A stretch of 64,000 bases of DNA from Myxococcales bacterium. Lineage in GTDB: Bacteria; Myxococcota_A; Polyangia; Polyangiales; GCA-016699535. This document shows, in pieces, positions 1-9,146 of this stretch. The notes under the pieces are model-generated. The model was not told the origin of the DNA and made no database searches. It was given only the letters and a program-made list of their open reading frames with translations. Positions within the stretch are counted from its first letter, which is position 1, and each line of letters begins with the position of its first letter. The stretch is from contig CP064980.1 of assembly GCA_016699535.1 (NCBI GenBank), forward strand, positions 3,728,001 to 3,792,000. The letters run 5' to 3'. The translations under genes were made by a program, and so were the position numbers.

Positions 1-697
1 TGATGCGCATATCAAAGTCTTCGCCACCCAAAAAAGTATCGCCCGCTGTGCTTATCACCTTGAACACATCGTCGCTGCTCATTTCGAGAACGGAAATGTC
101 GAAAGTACCACCACCAAGATCAAAAACAGCAATAGTTCGATCGAGTTTTTTGTTAAAACCGTAGCCCAATGCAGCAGCAGTGGGCTCGTTGATGATGCGA
201 ATCACATCAAGCCCGGCGATACTACCCGCGTCTTTCGTGGCTTGCCGTTGGCCATCGTTGAAATAAGCCGGAACGGTAATGACAGCTTTTTTGATTTCTT
301 CGCCAAGGAATTCTTCAGCGACCATTTTCATCTCCTGAAGAATCATCGCGCTGATTTCTGGAATGCTATAAACTTTGTCGCGCAATCGAATTCGTGCGTC
401 GTTGTGAGGCCCTTCCACAATATGATAGGCGCAACTGAGAACTGCATTTTGGACCTGGTCACTATCCCAAGGCCGACCAATCAGGCGTTTTGCTGCGTAG
501 ACCGTATTCTCTGCGTTCGTGACGGCCTGTCGCTTAGCAATATGGCCAACCAGACGTTTGCCAGCTTCCGTTACGGCGACCATTGAAGGGGTTGTTTTAT
601 AGCCGCCGCGATTCTGTATAACAGTGGGCACATCTTCGTCCATCACTGCAACACAGGAATTGGTGGTCCCTAGATCAATACCAATAACACGTTCCAT
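1..697 (-). CDS. dnaK: Chaperone protein DnaK (Hsp70), N-terminal part, cut by the window edge
   Basis: ATP-dependent Hsp70 chaperone of the cytoplasm. Reading leftward from ATG at 697-695 the translation starts MERVIGIDLGTTNSCVAVMD, the Hsp70 phosphate-1 loop, followed by KKAVITVPAYFNDGQRQATKDAG, INEPTAAALGYG and FDLGGGTFDISVLE, all in Hsp70 order. About 232 residues of the ATPase domain are present and the rest lies beyond base 1. GGGAAG precedes the ATG as a plausible ribosome site. The gene lies downstream of a J-domain gene on the same strand, a sensible partner for Hsp70. It could be a DnaK paralogue rather than the main housekeeping copy; the substrate-binding domain is not visible. 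Confidence 0.95.
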   Translation of the reverse strand, partial: MERVIGIDLGTTNSCVAVMDEDVPTVIQNRGGYKTTPSMVAVTEAGKRLVGHIAKRQAVTNAENTVYAAKRLIGRPWDSDQVQNAVLSCAYHIVEGPHNDARIRLRDKVYSIPEISAMILQEMKMVAEEFLGEEIKKAVITVPAYFNDGQRQATKDAGSIAGLDVIRIINEPTAAALGYGFNKKLDRTIAVFDLGGGTFDISVLEMSSDDVFKVISTAGDTFLGGEDFDMRI

Positions 698-865
698 AGT
701 CTTCCCGTCCAAGTTTAGATGACTAGCAACTGCAAATCTATCTCAAAACCATGGAATCGTCGCATTTCAATCACTTTAAGCACTAACACGGCCAGAATTT
801 GCCGCTGTAACCCTCTTTTGAAGGCAGCAATGAACACCAAAAAGCCTCCATTGACCAACAGCACA

Positions 866-2274
866 CTATTCTGCATCGTCATCGTGTATCTGCTTCAAAA
901 GGTCTTTGACGGTAGCGTCATTTGGATGGTGTGTTAACGCCTCTTCCAGTTCGCGCTGGGCATTTCGCTTAAGGCCCGTCGACATAAGTACTTTTGCCAG
1001 GGTTATCCTATTTCCAGCTGATTCCGGAGCCAAACTGACCGCTTTTTTGCGAGTCTTTGCGCATGACGCATGTCACCCTTTGCTTGAAGCATGGCTGCAG
1101 CAGCTCGGTGATAGGCTTCGGCATCATCAGGCTTTGCCTTCGTCACTTTCACCCAGGAATTGGCAGCGGCCTCCCACATTCTAAAACGCTCTTCATAGCG
1201 TGCTTGCGCAATGTAATCGGCGACAAGCTTCTGAGCTACGAGTTTTCTCATGCGCTCATATTCCTTGCCTATGTCCGGATTATCCGGTGCCATAGCTTTT
1301 GCTAAACGCATCGCGTTCATCGCCGCCGACAGATCACCCGCTCGTTCGGCGTCCTTAGCCCCTTTAAGAAATTGAGCGGAGCGTCCAAGGCCAGTACGAA
1401 CTGCCGAAGAGCCTGTCACCGAAGTCATAAGATTGCGCGCTAGCGTCTTTGCATGCTCCTGCCGGTCCGCTTTAGGCGCTCCAGGCTTCGGTGGAGTCGA
1501 TGAACGCCCAATCGCCGAAAACAGTTTCTGAGCAGCAAATTTTCTGTAACGTGCCTTGGCTGCTTCCTTTTGCTGCGTCGCTTCAAGGGCATTTTTTTCT
1601 TCGTCATCGCCACTACCTGATGGCGGTTCGGTATCTGCCTTTTCCTCAACATCCGCTTTTTCAAGAAGAACCCGCGCGGTATCTGTATCTTCACGGGTTT
1701 TCAGATAGGCATCGTACTCTTCGCGCAGCTGTTTTTTACTCAGCATATCGTATGCTTTTGTCAGCTGCGTAAAAATTTTCTCCATCTTTACTTTGTACGA
1801 ACCGATATTTTTTCCGTACATCGAATCGGGATGAAAAACTTTTGAAAGCTTAAAATAAGCATTGCGAATGGTTTTTCGATCAGCGTGTTTATCAACTCCA
1901 AGCAAATCGTAATAAGAAAGCAAATCGAGCCGAGCATACATATCAAGAATTGCTTTAGCGCGAGCGCTATCCATGTCGACATGCTCCTCCGCTTCGACTT
2001 TCTTGGTGGTGGACGCTGCAGAGGGAGGAGCGGTCAGGCGCGGTGGACGAAGAGAAACCGGCGGAGGAGGATCCACCCATTCGATGGCTCCCAAGTCTTG
2101 GAGATGTGATAGCATCGCCATGACTTCTTGCTCGGTGTTGCCCGTCACAGACACCAACTCAAGCACACTCATCACGCTATCAAGACAGGACAGTACATAC
2201 GCTTCTTTTGAGCTTATGGGCAAGGAACGAATATCGATACCTTGTACAACGCGCGGGACTTTTTCCAAATTCAT
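866..2274 (-). CDS. J-domain protein with C-terminal TPR-like repeats; reading frame shifts near the 3' end
   Basis: Probable Hsp70 co-chaperone. The N-terminal ~90 residues look like a small winged-helix or regulatory fold, followed by a Pro-rich linker. A J domain lies at about residues 115-185 with the diagnostic HPD (FHPDSM). A charged linker and TPR-like helices follow. In one frame the protein stops at 1003 after 423 residues (ending WLRNQLEIG). The neighbouring frame continues the TPR sense with LAKVLMSTGLKRNAQRELEE and ends at 866, adding about 45 residues. The change of frame coincides with GCA-AAA-AAG (about 1046-1054). This could be a lost A in a homopolymer or a -1 slippage site of the dnaX type. 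The start overlaps the argF stop by 4 bp, so it is translationally coupled to argF. Confidence 0.85.
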
Positions 2275-3188
2275 TCCGAAAGCAATACTTCCATCAGTGC
2301 CTTCTGAGCGTGCAAGCGATTTTCCGCCTCATCCCATATTCTTGAGGATGCACCCTCGAGCACACTTGTTTCTACTTCTTCCCCTCGGTGGGCAGGAAGA
2401 CAATGAAGAAATATAGCATTATCGCTGGCTTTGCGCATGATTTCTGCACTTACACAGAAGCCGTCAAAAGCCAGTTTTCGCTTTTCGTTTTCGCTCTCCT
2501 GCCCCATGCTGGCCCAAACGTCGGTATTGACAACATCGGCATCCAAAACGGCCTCTTGGGCATTATCCCCAAGAACAAGGCGTACTTTGCCCTGTAAAGT
2601 AGCATGCTTCAGCACTTCAGCATCCGGTTCATAGCCCTTAGGAGAAGCGATACGCAACTCAAAGCCTAACAAAGCAGCAGCGTTAATCCACGAATGGGCC
2701 ATATTGTTACCATCTCCTACCCACGCCACGCGAAGATCGGACCACGGCTTGTTGACGTGCTCACGGATCGTCAATAGGTCCGCAAGCAATTGGCAAGGAT
2801 GGTAGCTGTCCGAGAGCGCGTTGATCACTGAAATACTTGCGTACTTAGCAAGAGCTTGCATGCGATCGTGTCCATGGCCTCGGTAAACCACAGCATGAAG
2901 ATAACGAGAAATCACTCGCGCTGTATCTTCAATGCTCTCGCCCCGTCCTAATTGCATTTCGTTTGCGCTTAGGACAAGGGGATTTGCTCCCAGCTCTTGG
3001 ATACCTACTTCAAAGGAAACGCGCGTTCGGGTGGAAGCCTTTTCAAGTAGAATCGCGATTTGTTTTCCCTCTAAGACGCGAGGGGTCGATCCCTCTGCAC
3101 GCAGGCGCTTGAGCTCCTCTGCGCGGGCCAAAACTTTCTCGATTTTTTCCGTGCCCAAATCCCACAAAGTAAGAAAATCGTTCTTCAT
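2271..3188 (-). CDS. argF: Ornithine carbamoyltransferase
   Basis: Transfers a carbamoyl group from carbamoyl phosphate to ornithine to make citrulline in arginine biosynthesis. The 305-residue protein has the carbamoyl-phosphate site EKASTRTRVSFEVG (residues ~49-62), the SYHPCQLLADL motif that binds carbamoyl phosphate, and HCLPAHRGEEV near the C-terminus, which carries the ornithine-site Cys. Length is normal for the family. It overlaps argD upstream and the J-domain gene downstream by 4 bp each, so argD-argF-J gene form one transcription unit. Confidence 0.97.
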   Translation of the reverse strand: MKNDFLTLWDLGTEKIEKVLARAEELKRLRAEGSTPRVLEGKQIAILLEKASTRTRVSFEVGIQELGANPLVLSANEMQLGRGESIEDTARVISRYLHAVVYRGHGHDRMQALAKYASISVINALSDSYHPCQLLADLLTIREHVNKPWSDLRVAWVGDGNNMAHSWINAAALLGFELRIASPKGYEPDAEVLKHATLQGKVRLVLGDNAQEAVLDADVVNTDVWASMGQESENEKRKLAFDGFCVSAEIMRKASDNAIFLHCLPAHRGEEVETSVLEGASSRIWDEAENRLHAQKALMEVLLSE

Positions 3189-4408
3189 TTGCTTTCCTTT
3201 TTGGGAGGGTCGCTAAGCACTTGCTCGACGATACTCAAGCCCTGTTCGATCAAGTCTTGCTCAATGACCAATGGCGGTGAAAAACGCAAAACCTTTCCGC
3301 CTGCAAGCGACAGCAACAAATTCTGCTCTCGCAATTTTCCAAGCAGCGCCAAAGGATCAATCGAATCGGCTAACTCAAGTCCTAACAATAGTCCCTGCCC
3401 TCTCACATCGACGGCAATATCCGTCCCTAGCTTCTCCCGCAATTGATTAAGGCCAGCCAAAAGATAACTGCTTTGTTTTTTCACGTTATCAAGAATGTTT
3501 TCTTCATCAAAAACACGCAACACCGCGAGCCCTGCCGCGCATCCAAGCGCGTTGCCGCCATAAGTTGTGGCGTGACTGCCAGGAGGCAAGCCCTCCGTCA
3601 GTTTTTCTTTGACGGCAATCGCGCCTAAAGGAAAACCACCCGCAATGCCTTTGGCCAGGCTGCAGCCATCGGGCTCAACCCCGCTGTGCTCCATCGCCAA
3701 AAACTCGCCAGTCCTGCCGTAGCCAGTCTGAACTTCATCGTAAAACAACAGAGCGCCATTCTCGTCACATAACTCTCTTAGTTGTTGAAGATAACGTTTA
3801 CTGCCAACGTGAATGCCGCCTTCCGCTTGCAATGGCTCAACCATCACAGCTGCCGTCTGCTTGCCGATGATTTTTTTAACCGCTTCAATATTCATAAACG
3901 GTACGTGCTCGATGCCCCCTACCATGGGTGCCATGCCAATCTTGTATTTCGGCTGGCCCGTCATGCTGAGTGCTCCGTAGGTTCGGCCATGAAAACTCCC
4001 TTCCATGGCAATGATTTGCACCCTCTCTTTGTCACCCTGTTCGTAGTGGTAGCGTCGTGCGAGCTTAAGCAGCGTTTCGTTGGCCTCAGCTCCACTGTTA
4101 ACGAAATAAACGCGATCAAAAACGGTTCGACTCGTGATAGCTTTTGCAAGCGCGATGACTTTGTCATTGAAAAAAAGATTCGAGACATGCATTAGGCTAG
4201 CGACTTGATCTTGAATCGCGCTAACCAAAGTCGGATGGCTGTGCCCCACTGAAAGCACGGCTATGCCCCCACACATATCAAGGTATTCGTGCCCTTCGAT
4301 GTCCCACAAATGACAGCCCTGACCACGCTCAAAGACAATAGGCGCTGGCCGCATGTTTGCAGTAAAATAGGTTTTAGCTTCGGTGCTTGTCTGGAGGTTG
4401 CTGGACAT
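3185..4408 (-). CDS. argD: Acetylornithine aminotransferase (PLP-dependent class III)
   Basis: Converts N-acetylglutamate semialdehyde to N-acetylornithine. Class-III aminotransferase features are present: VNSGAEANETLLKLAR (cofactor phosphate binding), GSFHGRTYGALSMTGQ, FYDEVQTGYGRTG (the Asp that contacts the PLP ring nitrogen) and LAKGIAGGFPLGAI, which holds the Schiff-base Lys. The usual length is about 400 residues. ATG at 4408 (MSSNLQTSTEAKTYF) is preferred over the TTG two codons upstream. It overlaps argF by 4 bp. Confidence 0.96.
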   Translation of the reverse strand: MSSNLQTSTEAKTYFTANMRPAPIVFERGQGCHLWDIEGHEYLDMCGGIAVLSVGHSHPTLVSAIQDQVASLMHVSNLFFNDKVIALAKAITSRTVFDRVYFVNSGAEANETLLKLARRYHYEQGDKERVQIIAMEGSFHGRTYGALSMTGQPKYKIGMAPMVGGIEHVPFMNIEAVKKIIGKQTAAVMVEPLQAEGGIHVGSKRYLQQLRELCDENGALLFYDEVQTGYGRTGEFLAMEHSGVEPDGCSLAKGIAGGFPLGAIAVKEKLTEGLPPGSHATTYGGNALGCAAGLAVLRVFDEENILDNVKKQSSYLLAGLNQLREKLGTDIAVDVRGQGLLLGLELADSIDPLALLGKLREQNLLLSLAGGKVLRFSPPLVIEQDLIEQGLSIVEQVLSDPPKKESK

Positions 4409-4439
4409 GGCCAAGATCTAACAGGCCCGATGTGTTTTT

Positions 4440-4575
4440 GCCAGATCCCTAACCACGAGAACCGAGCACTCGTGTTGACCGAGAAATCGCGCAGAAACGA
4501 GGCTCTAAGGCGAGGAGGTGCAACGCGGCATGACAAGTGCCGAGCAAGCAAGAATTGACTCAATTGAACAGAGCG
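4440..4575. repeat. Possible degenerate copy of a dispersed intergenic repeat
   Basis: The argB-argD gap contains GGCGAGGAGG-TGCAACGCGGCAT and CAAGCAAGAATTGACTCAATTG. Both resemble segments of the inverted-repeat element at 18254-18414 (GGCGAGGAGGAGCACCGCAACAT and CAAGCAAGAATCGAATCAATTG), in the same order. Only the right-hand half matches and no left terminal repeat was found, so this may be a decayed or truncated relative. Confidence 0.35.
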
Positions 4576-4578
4576 CCG

Positions 4579-5488
4579 CTAAGTTAGAGGACGGCGAAGG
4601 AGGGACGCTCGGTGAATCTGCGTGCCAATGCCTTCGTCGGTGAAAATCTCGAGAAGAACAGCGTGCTGCATGCGGCCGTCGATAATGTGAACCTTGCGTA
4701 CACCGCCATCCACAGCATCAAGCGCGCACTCTACTTTAGGAACCATACCCCCTTCGATGACACCGTTTTTGCGAAGCGCTTTAGCTTCCCTGGCCATGAG
4801 TGTACGCAAAAGTTGCCCCGCGCCATCGCGAACACCCTCAATGTCGGTCATAAGCACAAGTTTTTCAGCTTGCAAAGCGTCTGCAATTTTCCCAGCAACC
4901 GTATCGGCATTGACATTAAGAGCCGCGCCATTCTCATCCACCGCAACAGGAGCGATCACCGGAATAAAGCCACCCTGCACCAGCTGTTCGATAAGTCCTG
5001 TTTTGATATGGGTGACCGCGCCTACTCTACCGGGATCAACCCACTGACCCCTTTTTAGTTTGCATGCGATCGACTTTTTCAGCGGTCATGAAAGCGTCGT
5101 CTTTTCCTGATAGCCCGACTGCTCGTCCGCCATGAGCACAAATCAGGGAAACTATCTCTTGATTGGTCTTGCCGCCAAGCACCATTTCAACCACACCCAT
5201 GGTGCGATCATCGGTCACTCTTAGGCCGTCAATGCGATCGGAAACGACGCCCATCGATGACAGTGTCTCATCAATCTGAGGGCCACCACCATGAACGACA
5301 ACCGGTTGAATACCAACGAATTTGAGTAGCAATACGTCACGCGCAAAACTGTCCCGAAGCTTGGGATCAACCATCGCATGGCCGCCGTACTTGATGACAA
5401 AGGTCCGACCTCGGAAGCGCCTTATATAGGGAAGCGCTTCATGCAGTACCGAGGCTTTTTGAATGTATTCAGCTACCACGCCCTGCAT
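4579..5488 (-). CDS. argB: Acetylglutamate kinase (single-base frameshift near 5050)
   Basis: Phosphorylates N-acetylglutamate, the second step of arginine synthesis. The first frame (from ATG 5488, MQGVVAEYIQKASVLHEALP) has FVIKYGGHAMVD, VVVHGGGPQIDETL and MVLGGKTNQEIV. The second frame continues with GRVGAVTHIKTGLIEQLVQ, IAPVAVDENGAALNVNADTVAG and a C-terminal domain ending at 4579. Together they cover a complete amino-acid kinase. Dropping one base from the AAAAAGGGG run at about 5055 joins the frames smoothly (QTKRGQWVDPGRVG). The break is probably a sequence error because the rest of the pathway operon is intact. A longer start at 5524 is possible. Confidence 0.93.
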
Positions 5489-5599
5489 ATACCTAAATTC
5501 CAAGCAAGGAGTAAGACAAAGCATCCCATCAAGCCCGCTTCGCGTCCCGCGGCGCCGATTGTTGACGCCTGAGCGTGATGCCCCATGCCCCTCCTGCGT

Positions 5600-5787
5600 G
5601 TAAGTGGACAGTTAGGGTCAACAGTCACCACGAAGCTGCGCAGTGCTAGGGTGATGGTGGCAAACAAGAAGAAAGTTAATCGAGCACTCTTTTTCCGAGC
5701 TTTTCGTAGCTCCGAGCGACTCGGAAAGCCGGAGAGACGGAAAGCTCGGGAAAAGTCCTTTCTGCGTAGGGCTACCTGTCCACTTAC
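5600..5787. repeat. Palindromic intergenic element, family A, with 12-bp terminal inverted repeats
   Basis: GTAAGTGGACAG at 5600-5611 is the exact reverse complement of CTGTCCACTTAC at 5776-5787. Inside lies a second, imperfect long palindrome: CTTTTTCCGAGCTTTTCGTAG on the left and CGGAAAGCTCGGGAAAAG on the right. The same inner arms occur at 63680-63803. No convincing protein is encoded. It looks like a short non-autonomous (MITE- or REP-like) repeat in the argB/DUF1592 intergenic space. Confidence 0.6.
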
Positions 5788-5941
5788 CCAGCGACAATTC
5801 GTACAATGTGGGGTCTATATACACCACTTGAGTAGGGTCCAAAAAGGATATCCAAGGGAGAATCAAAGCACTGCAGCAAGTTCGTCCTTAAAAAAACCAA
5901 TATTTTCAGTCTTCATTGAACTTTGTTTCAGGATGACGGTG

Positions 5942-5958
5942 TAGGCTTGAATCTTGCA
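5942..5958 (+). promoter_or_regulatory. Candidate sigma-54 (-24/-12) promoter for the DUF1592 gene
   Basis: TAGGCTTGAATCTTGCA carries GG at 5944-5945 and GC at 5956-5957 with the exact 10-base gap, and a good -12 half (CTTGCA). The -24 half (AGGCTT) is weak. The inferred start of transcription near 5969 would leave a leader of only about 5 bases before ATG 5974. Confidence 0.4.
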
Positions 5959-5973
5959 TGAAATAATACGGAT

Positions 5974-7649
5974 ATGCTCGTACTAAGGGTTCGAAGTCTT
6001 GGCTGTGTCTTGTTGCTGTCTGCGTGTAGCCAAGGGGAAATTGGCGCTTACTCCGACAATTGGCAGGCTCCCACCGAAGAGCAGGTACTGCTCCCTGAAT
6101 CGGCGCGACCCGAAACCCTTCGTTTGCTGACGCGAACGGAATTTCAAAACACCGTGACCGATCTTGGAATTATCGACGATGCAGCGGCCATCGTTGGGAC
6201 TTTTCCCGATCAAAACGTAAGCGATGGCTTTGATAACATGGCGCACTCGCACGTCGCGAATCCTCTTTTAATTGAAGCCTATATGCGTGCTGCAGAAATG
6301 CTTTCTGGAGCGGCACTTGCAAAGCGTGTTTCGCTAACAGCCAGCATCATGGAGTGTGCAGGTGCGGCAGGCACCACTAAGGCGTGCGGGTTGAAGTTCC
6401 TGGACCACTTTATCCCAAAAATGTTTCGTTTTCTTGTACCCGAGGAGCAGCTCTCGAGTTACAAAGAGCTCTTTGAAGTAGTATTCAACACATCCGGTTT
6501 CAACGCTGCCTTTCGTATGAGCCTCGAAGCAGCACTGCAGTCTCCCGATTTTTTGTACCGAGCCGAGCTGCCAAATAGTGCAGGGACACTTGATCCCTTC
6601 GTTATGGCGTCTCGCCTTTCTTATTTCTTGTGGTCCACCATGCCAGATGATGAGCTTTTTGAGGCAGCGCGAAGTGGTGCACTTAGCACGCGTATCGGCG
6701 TTGAAAGCCAAGCCCGCCGCATGCTCGAGGCGCAGCGCGCAAAAATGGTCGTTTGGCGCTTCTCGGATCAATGGCTAAAGCTGTATCGAGCTTACGCTGT
6801 CACCAAAGATCGTGTGCGTTACCCTGAATTCTCGCCAGCACTGCGCGGGGCCTGGCGCACAAGCGTGCTCGCATTCATCAATGATCAATACTTTGGCGAT
6901 GGCACCCTTGAAGATCGTTTGCTCTCACCCAAGGTATTCGTCAACCAAACCTTGGCAGACCTTTATGGCTGGCAGATGCCAGCACCAAGCGAGGGTTACT
7001 TACCCATCGAAGCGGATTCGGATCGATTCTCGGGACTGCTTTCTCAGCCAGGGCTGATGGCAATCTTGGCAAAATCCGATCAGAGCTCACCCATTCACCG
7101 CGGCGTATTTATCCGAGAAAAATTACTGTGCGAACATCTTCCGCCACCACCCCCCGATGCCCCTGCCTCGGTTCCGCCCGTGGACGACAATCAGACGACA
7201 CGCGAACGTGTCACCAAGTTAACCTCTGCCCCCAATGCATGGGCTGTCACATGAAGATTAATCCTGTGGGCTTTGCCTTCGAGCATTTTGACACCATGGG
7301 CGCCTGGCGCGAGACAGAAACCGTCGGAGACCAAGAGGTCACCGTCGATTCAAGTGGCGATATTTTTGGTGCTGTCGATCCAGAGGTCAATGGCTACATT
7401 GAAGGCCTAAATGGCGAGCAGGGTTTGGCAACACGCTTGGCCAGTTCCGATGCCGTCAGCACCTGCCTTGTACGTCAATGGTACCGCTACATGATGGGAC
7501 GCGGAGAGAATCTTGAAGATGAATCGGCGATTGAAGCCATTCACACCGAGTTCAAGGCCTCAGGCAAAGATCTCAAGGAACTCCTCGTACAGCTCGCTAT
7601 CAGCAAAGTCTTTCGAGCCGCACCTGCTTTACCGAAGGAGACTCCATGA
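5974..7649 (+). CDS. DUF1592/DUF1588/DUF1585-family exported lipoprotein (single-base frameshift near 7230)
   Basis: Large exported protein of the cytochrome-like family common in planctomycetes and myxobacteria. A lipoprotein signal (LLLSAC) opens it. LRLLTRTEFQNTVTDLG matches DUF1587, SFLYRAEL-type and SYFLWSTMPDDEL segments match DUF1592, and CMGCHMKINPVGFAFEHFD matches DUF1588 with a CxxCH motif. The C-terminal DUF1585 part (TRLASSDAVSTCLVRQWYRY) follows. The frame changes in the CCCCC run at 7229-7233; adding one C gives TSAPQCMGCH. The 3' end overlaps the DUF1552 gene by 4 bp, as usual for this pair. The function of the family is not established. Confidence 0.85.
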
Positions 7650-9130
7650 GTAAGAAACTTACCCGGCGCCGATTTCTGCGAGGAAGCGGTGGTGTCATTG
7701 TGGCTTTGCCGCTTTTCCAGAGTGACTTTATCACTGGCCGAGTATCAAAAGCATCAGCTGCAACATCGGAGCCACTGCGTTTCGTTGCAATGTTTCGCCC
7801 CAATGGAACAGCGCAACCGTTTGCAGGCGCACCTGATTATTGGTGGCCCACAACCAACGCTAACGGCAACGGCCCGCTTAGCGATGGCAAGGGAGGGACT
7901 TTCAATTTCAATCACTGCAATGCCCCGCTTTCAAGCATCGCGCCCCACGTCAATTTTCTTCACGGCCTGGACTACACACGCGATGAACGCCGCGGGCCAC
8001 GCAGTGGCCCCAACGACGGGTATCCGCGTCCGGATGATGTGGGTTACGATTTCGATCCTGGAGAAGGCCACCAGATGGGCATGGGCAAGTTCCTAACGGG
8101 TCGGCCGCTGCTTACAGGAGCGCAAGCGGGCGGCGATGGAAGCCTCGCCGGATGGGCTTCCGGAATTTCTCTCGACCAGCACCTCGCTAAAACGCTTTCC
8201 AAAGGCAAACGCTTTTCAAGTCTGGAGCTCGGCGTACACGTCACAAACGGTGATGTGCGCGGACGCATGTCCTATGCCGGAGCGAATCAACCGCTTCCCC
8301 CTACGAATTCTCCAAGAGCGGTCTTTGATCGAATTTTCTCGGATCTCAATACTTCACCTACGGCACTGCAAGCCTTACGTGCGCGCCGCGGCTCGGTGCT
8401 CGATACGGTTCTGGATCGCTGCAAATCGTACATGAACTATGAACTGGGGTACGAGGAACGTCAGCGAATGGAGCAACACTGCGGCATGATTCGCGACTTG
8501 GAGGAGCGAATCGTGGCCACACCGGTGATCGGTGATCGCTGTCAGCTTCCAGCTGTCCCTGGATCGCCAACCCTAAGTCCGGAAAACATTCCTATTTTTT
8601 CCCAGCTGCATATTGATTTGTTGGTCATGGCTTTTGCCTGCGATCTCACGCGTGTTGCAACACTTCAGTATTCCGATTCATTCAACCTGATTCCCTTTAG
8701 CTTTCCTATTGCTGACCGAGTCAACCAAAGTGATGCCTTCTTACTTGGCCACGAGATTTCACACAGCTTCCACAATGTGGGTCGTGAGTTCAATGAACTT
8801 ATCGTGAGAGAAAAATGGTATTCAAGGCAAGTCGCATCATTCGCAAGCAAGCTTGCTGCATACGGTGAAGGCAGCGGCAGCATGTTGGACAACACTGTTA
8901 TTCTTTGGAGCAGTGAACTTGCACACGGACATCATCGACACAACAATGCTCCGCTCACATTGATAGGCGGAAAAAATGCCGGCATCAAAGGTGGCCGCTA
9001 TCTTCAATACGGTCCAGGGCGACCTCACAATGATCTGTTGCGCACTATCATGAATGCGGTGGGCGTACCCGGAGATAGTTTCGGTCGCCCCGATTGGAAT
9101 ACCGGAGTCCTCGAAGGACTGGTCAGCTAA
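7646..9130 (+). CDS. DUF1552 family protein with Tat signal
   Basis: Second member of the DUF1592-DUF1552 pair. The N-terminus LTRRRFLRGSGGVIVALPLF is a typical twin-arginine export signal, so it is likely folded, perhaps with a cofactor, before export. Family landmarks include RFVAMFRPNGTA, FLHGLDY, GMGKFLTGRPL, ACDLTRVATLQYSDSF and LWSSELAHGHHRHNNAPLTLIGG, the last resembling the alkaline-phosphatase-like/DUF1501 fold. It is 494 residues and starts inside the stop of the preceding gene (ATGA overlap). The biochemical role is unknown. Confidence 0.85.
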   Translation: MSKKLTRRRFLRGSGGVIVALPLFQSDFITGRVSKASAATSEPLRFVAMFRPNGTAQPFAGAPDYWWPTTNANGNGPLSDGKGGTFNFNHCNAPLSSIAPHVNFLHGLDYTRDERRGPRSGPNDGYPRPDDVGYDFDPGEGHQMGMGKFLTGRPLLTGAQAGGDGSLAGWASGISLDQHLAKTLSKGKRFSSLELGVHVTNGDVRGRMSYAGANQPLPPTNSPRAVFDRIFSDLNTSPTALQALRARRGSVLDTVLDRCKSYMNYELGYEERQRMEQHCGMIRDLEERIVATPVIGDRCQLPAVPGSPTLSPENIPIFSQLHIDLLVMAFACDLTRVATLQYSDSFNLIPFSFPIADRVNQSDAFLLGHEISHSFHNVGREFNELIVREKWYSRQVASFASKLAAYGEGSGSMLDNTVILWSSELAHGHHRHNNAPLTLIGGKNAGIKGGRYLQYGPGRPHNDLLRTIMNAVGVPGDSFGRPDWNTGVLEGLVS

Positions 9131-9146
9131 CTGGAACATGCTCGAT

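Noticed and set aside
719..1184. Rightward open frames between dnaK and the J-domain gene
   Set aside because: They are antisense to the J-protein 3' end and have no family resemblance.
5585..5944. Rightward open frame of about 119 codons in the intergenic space
   Set aside because: It lies across the palindromic element and its translation is low in family features.
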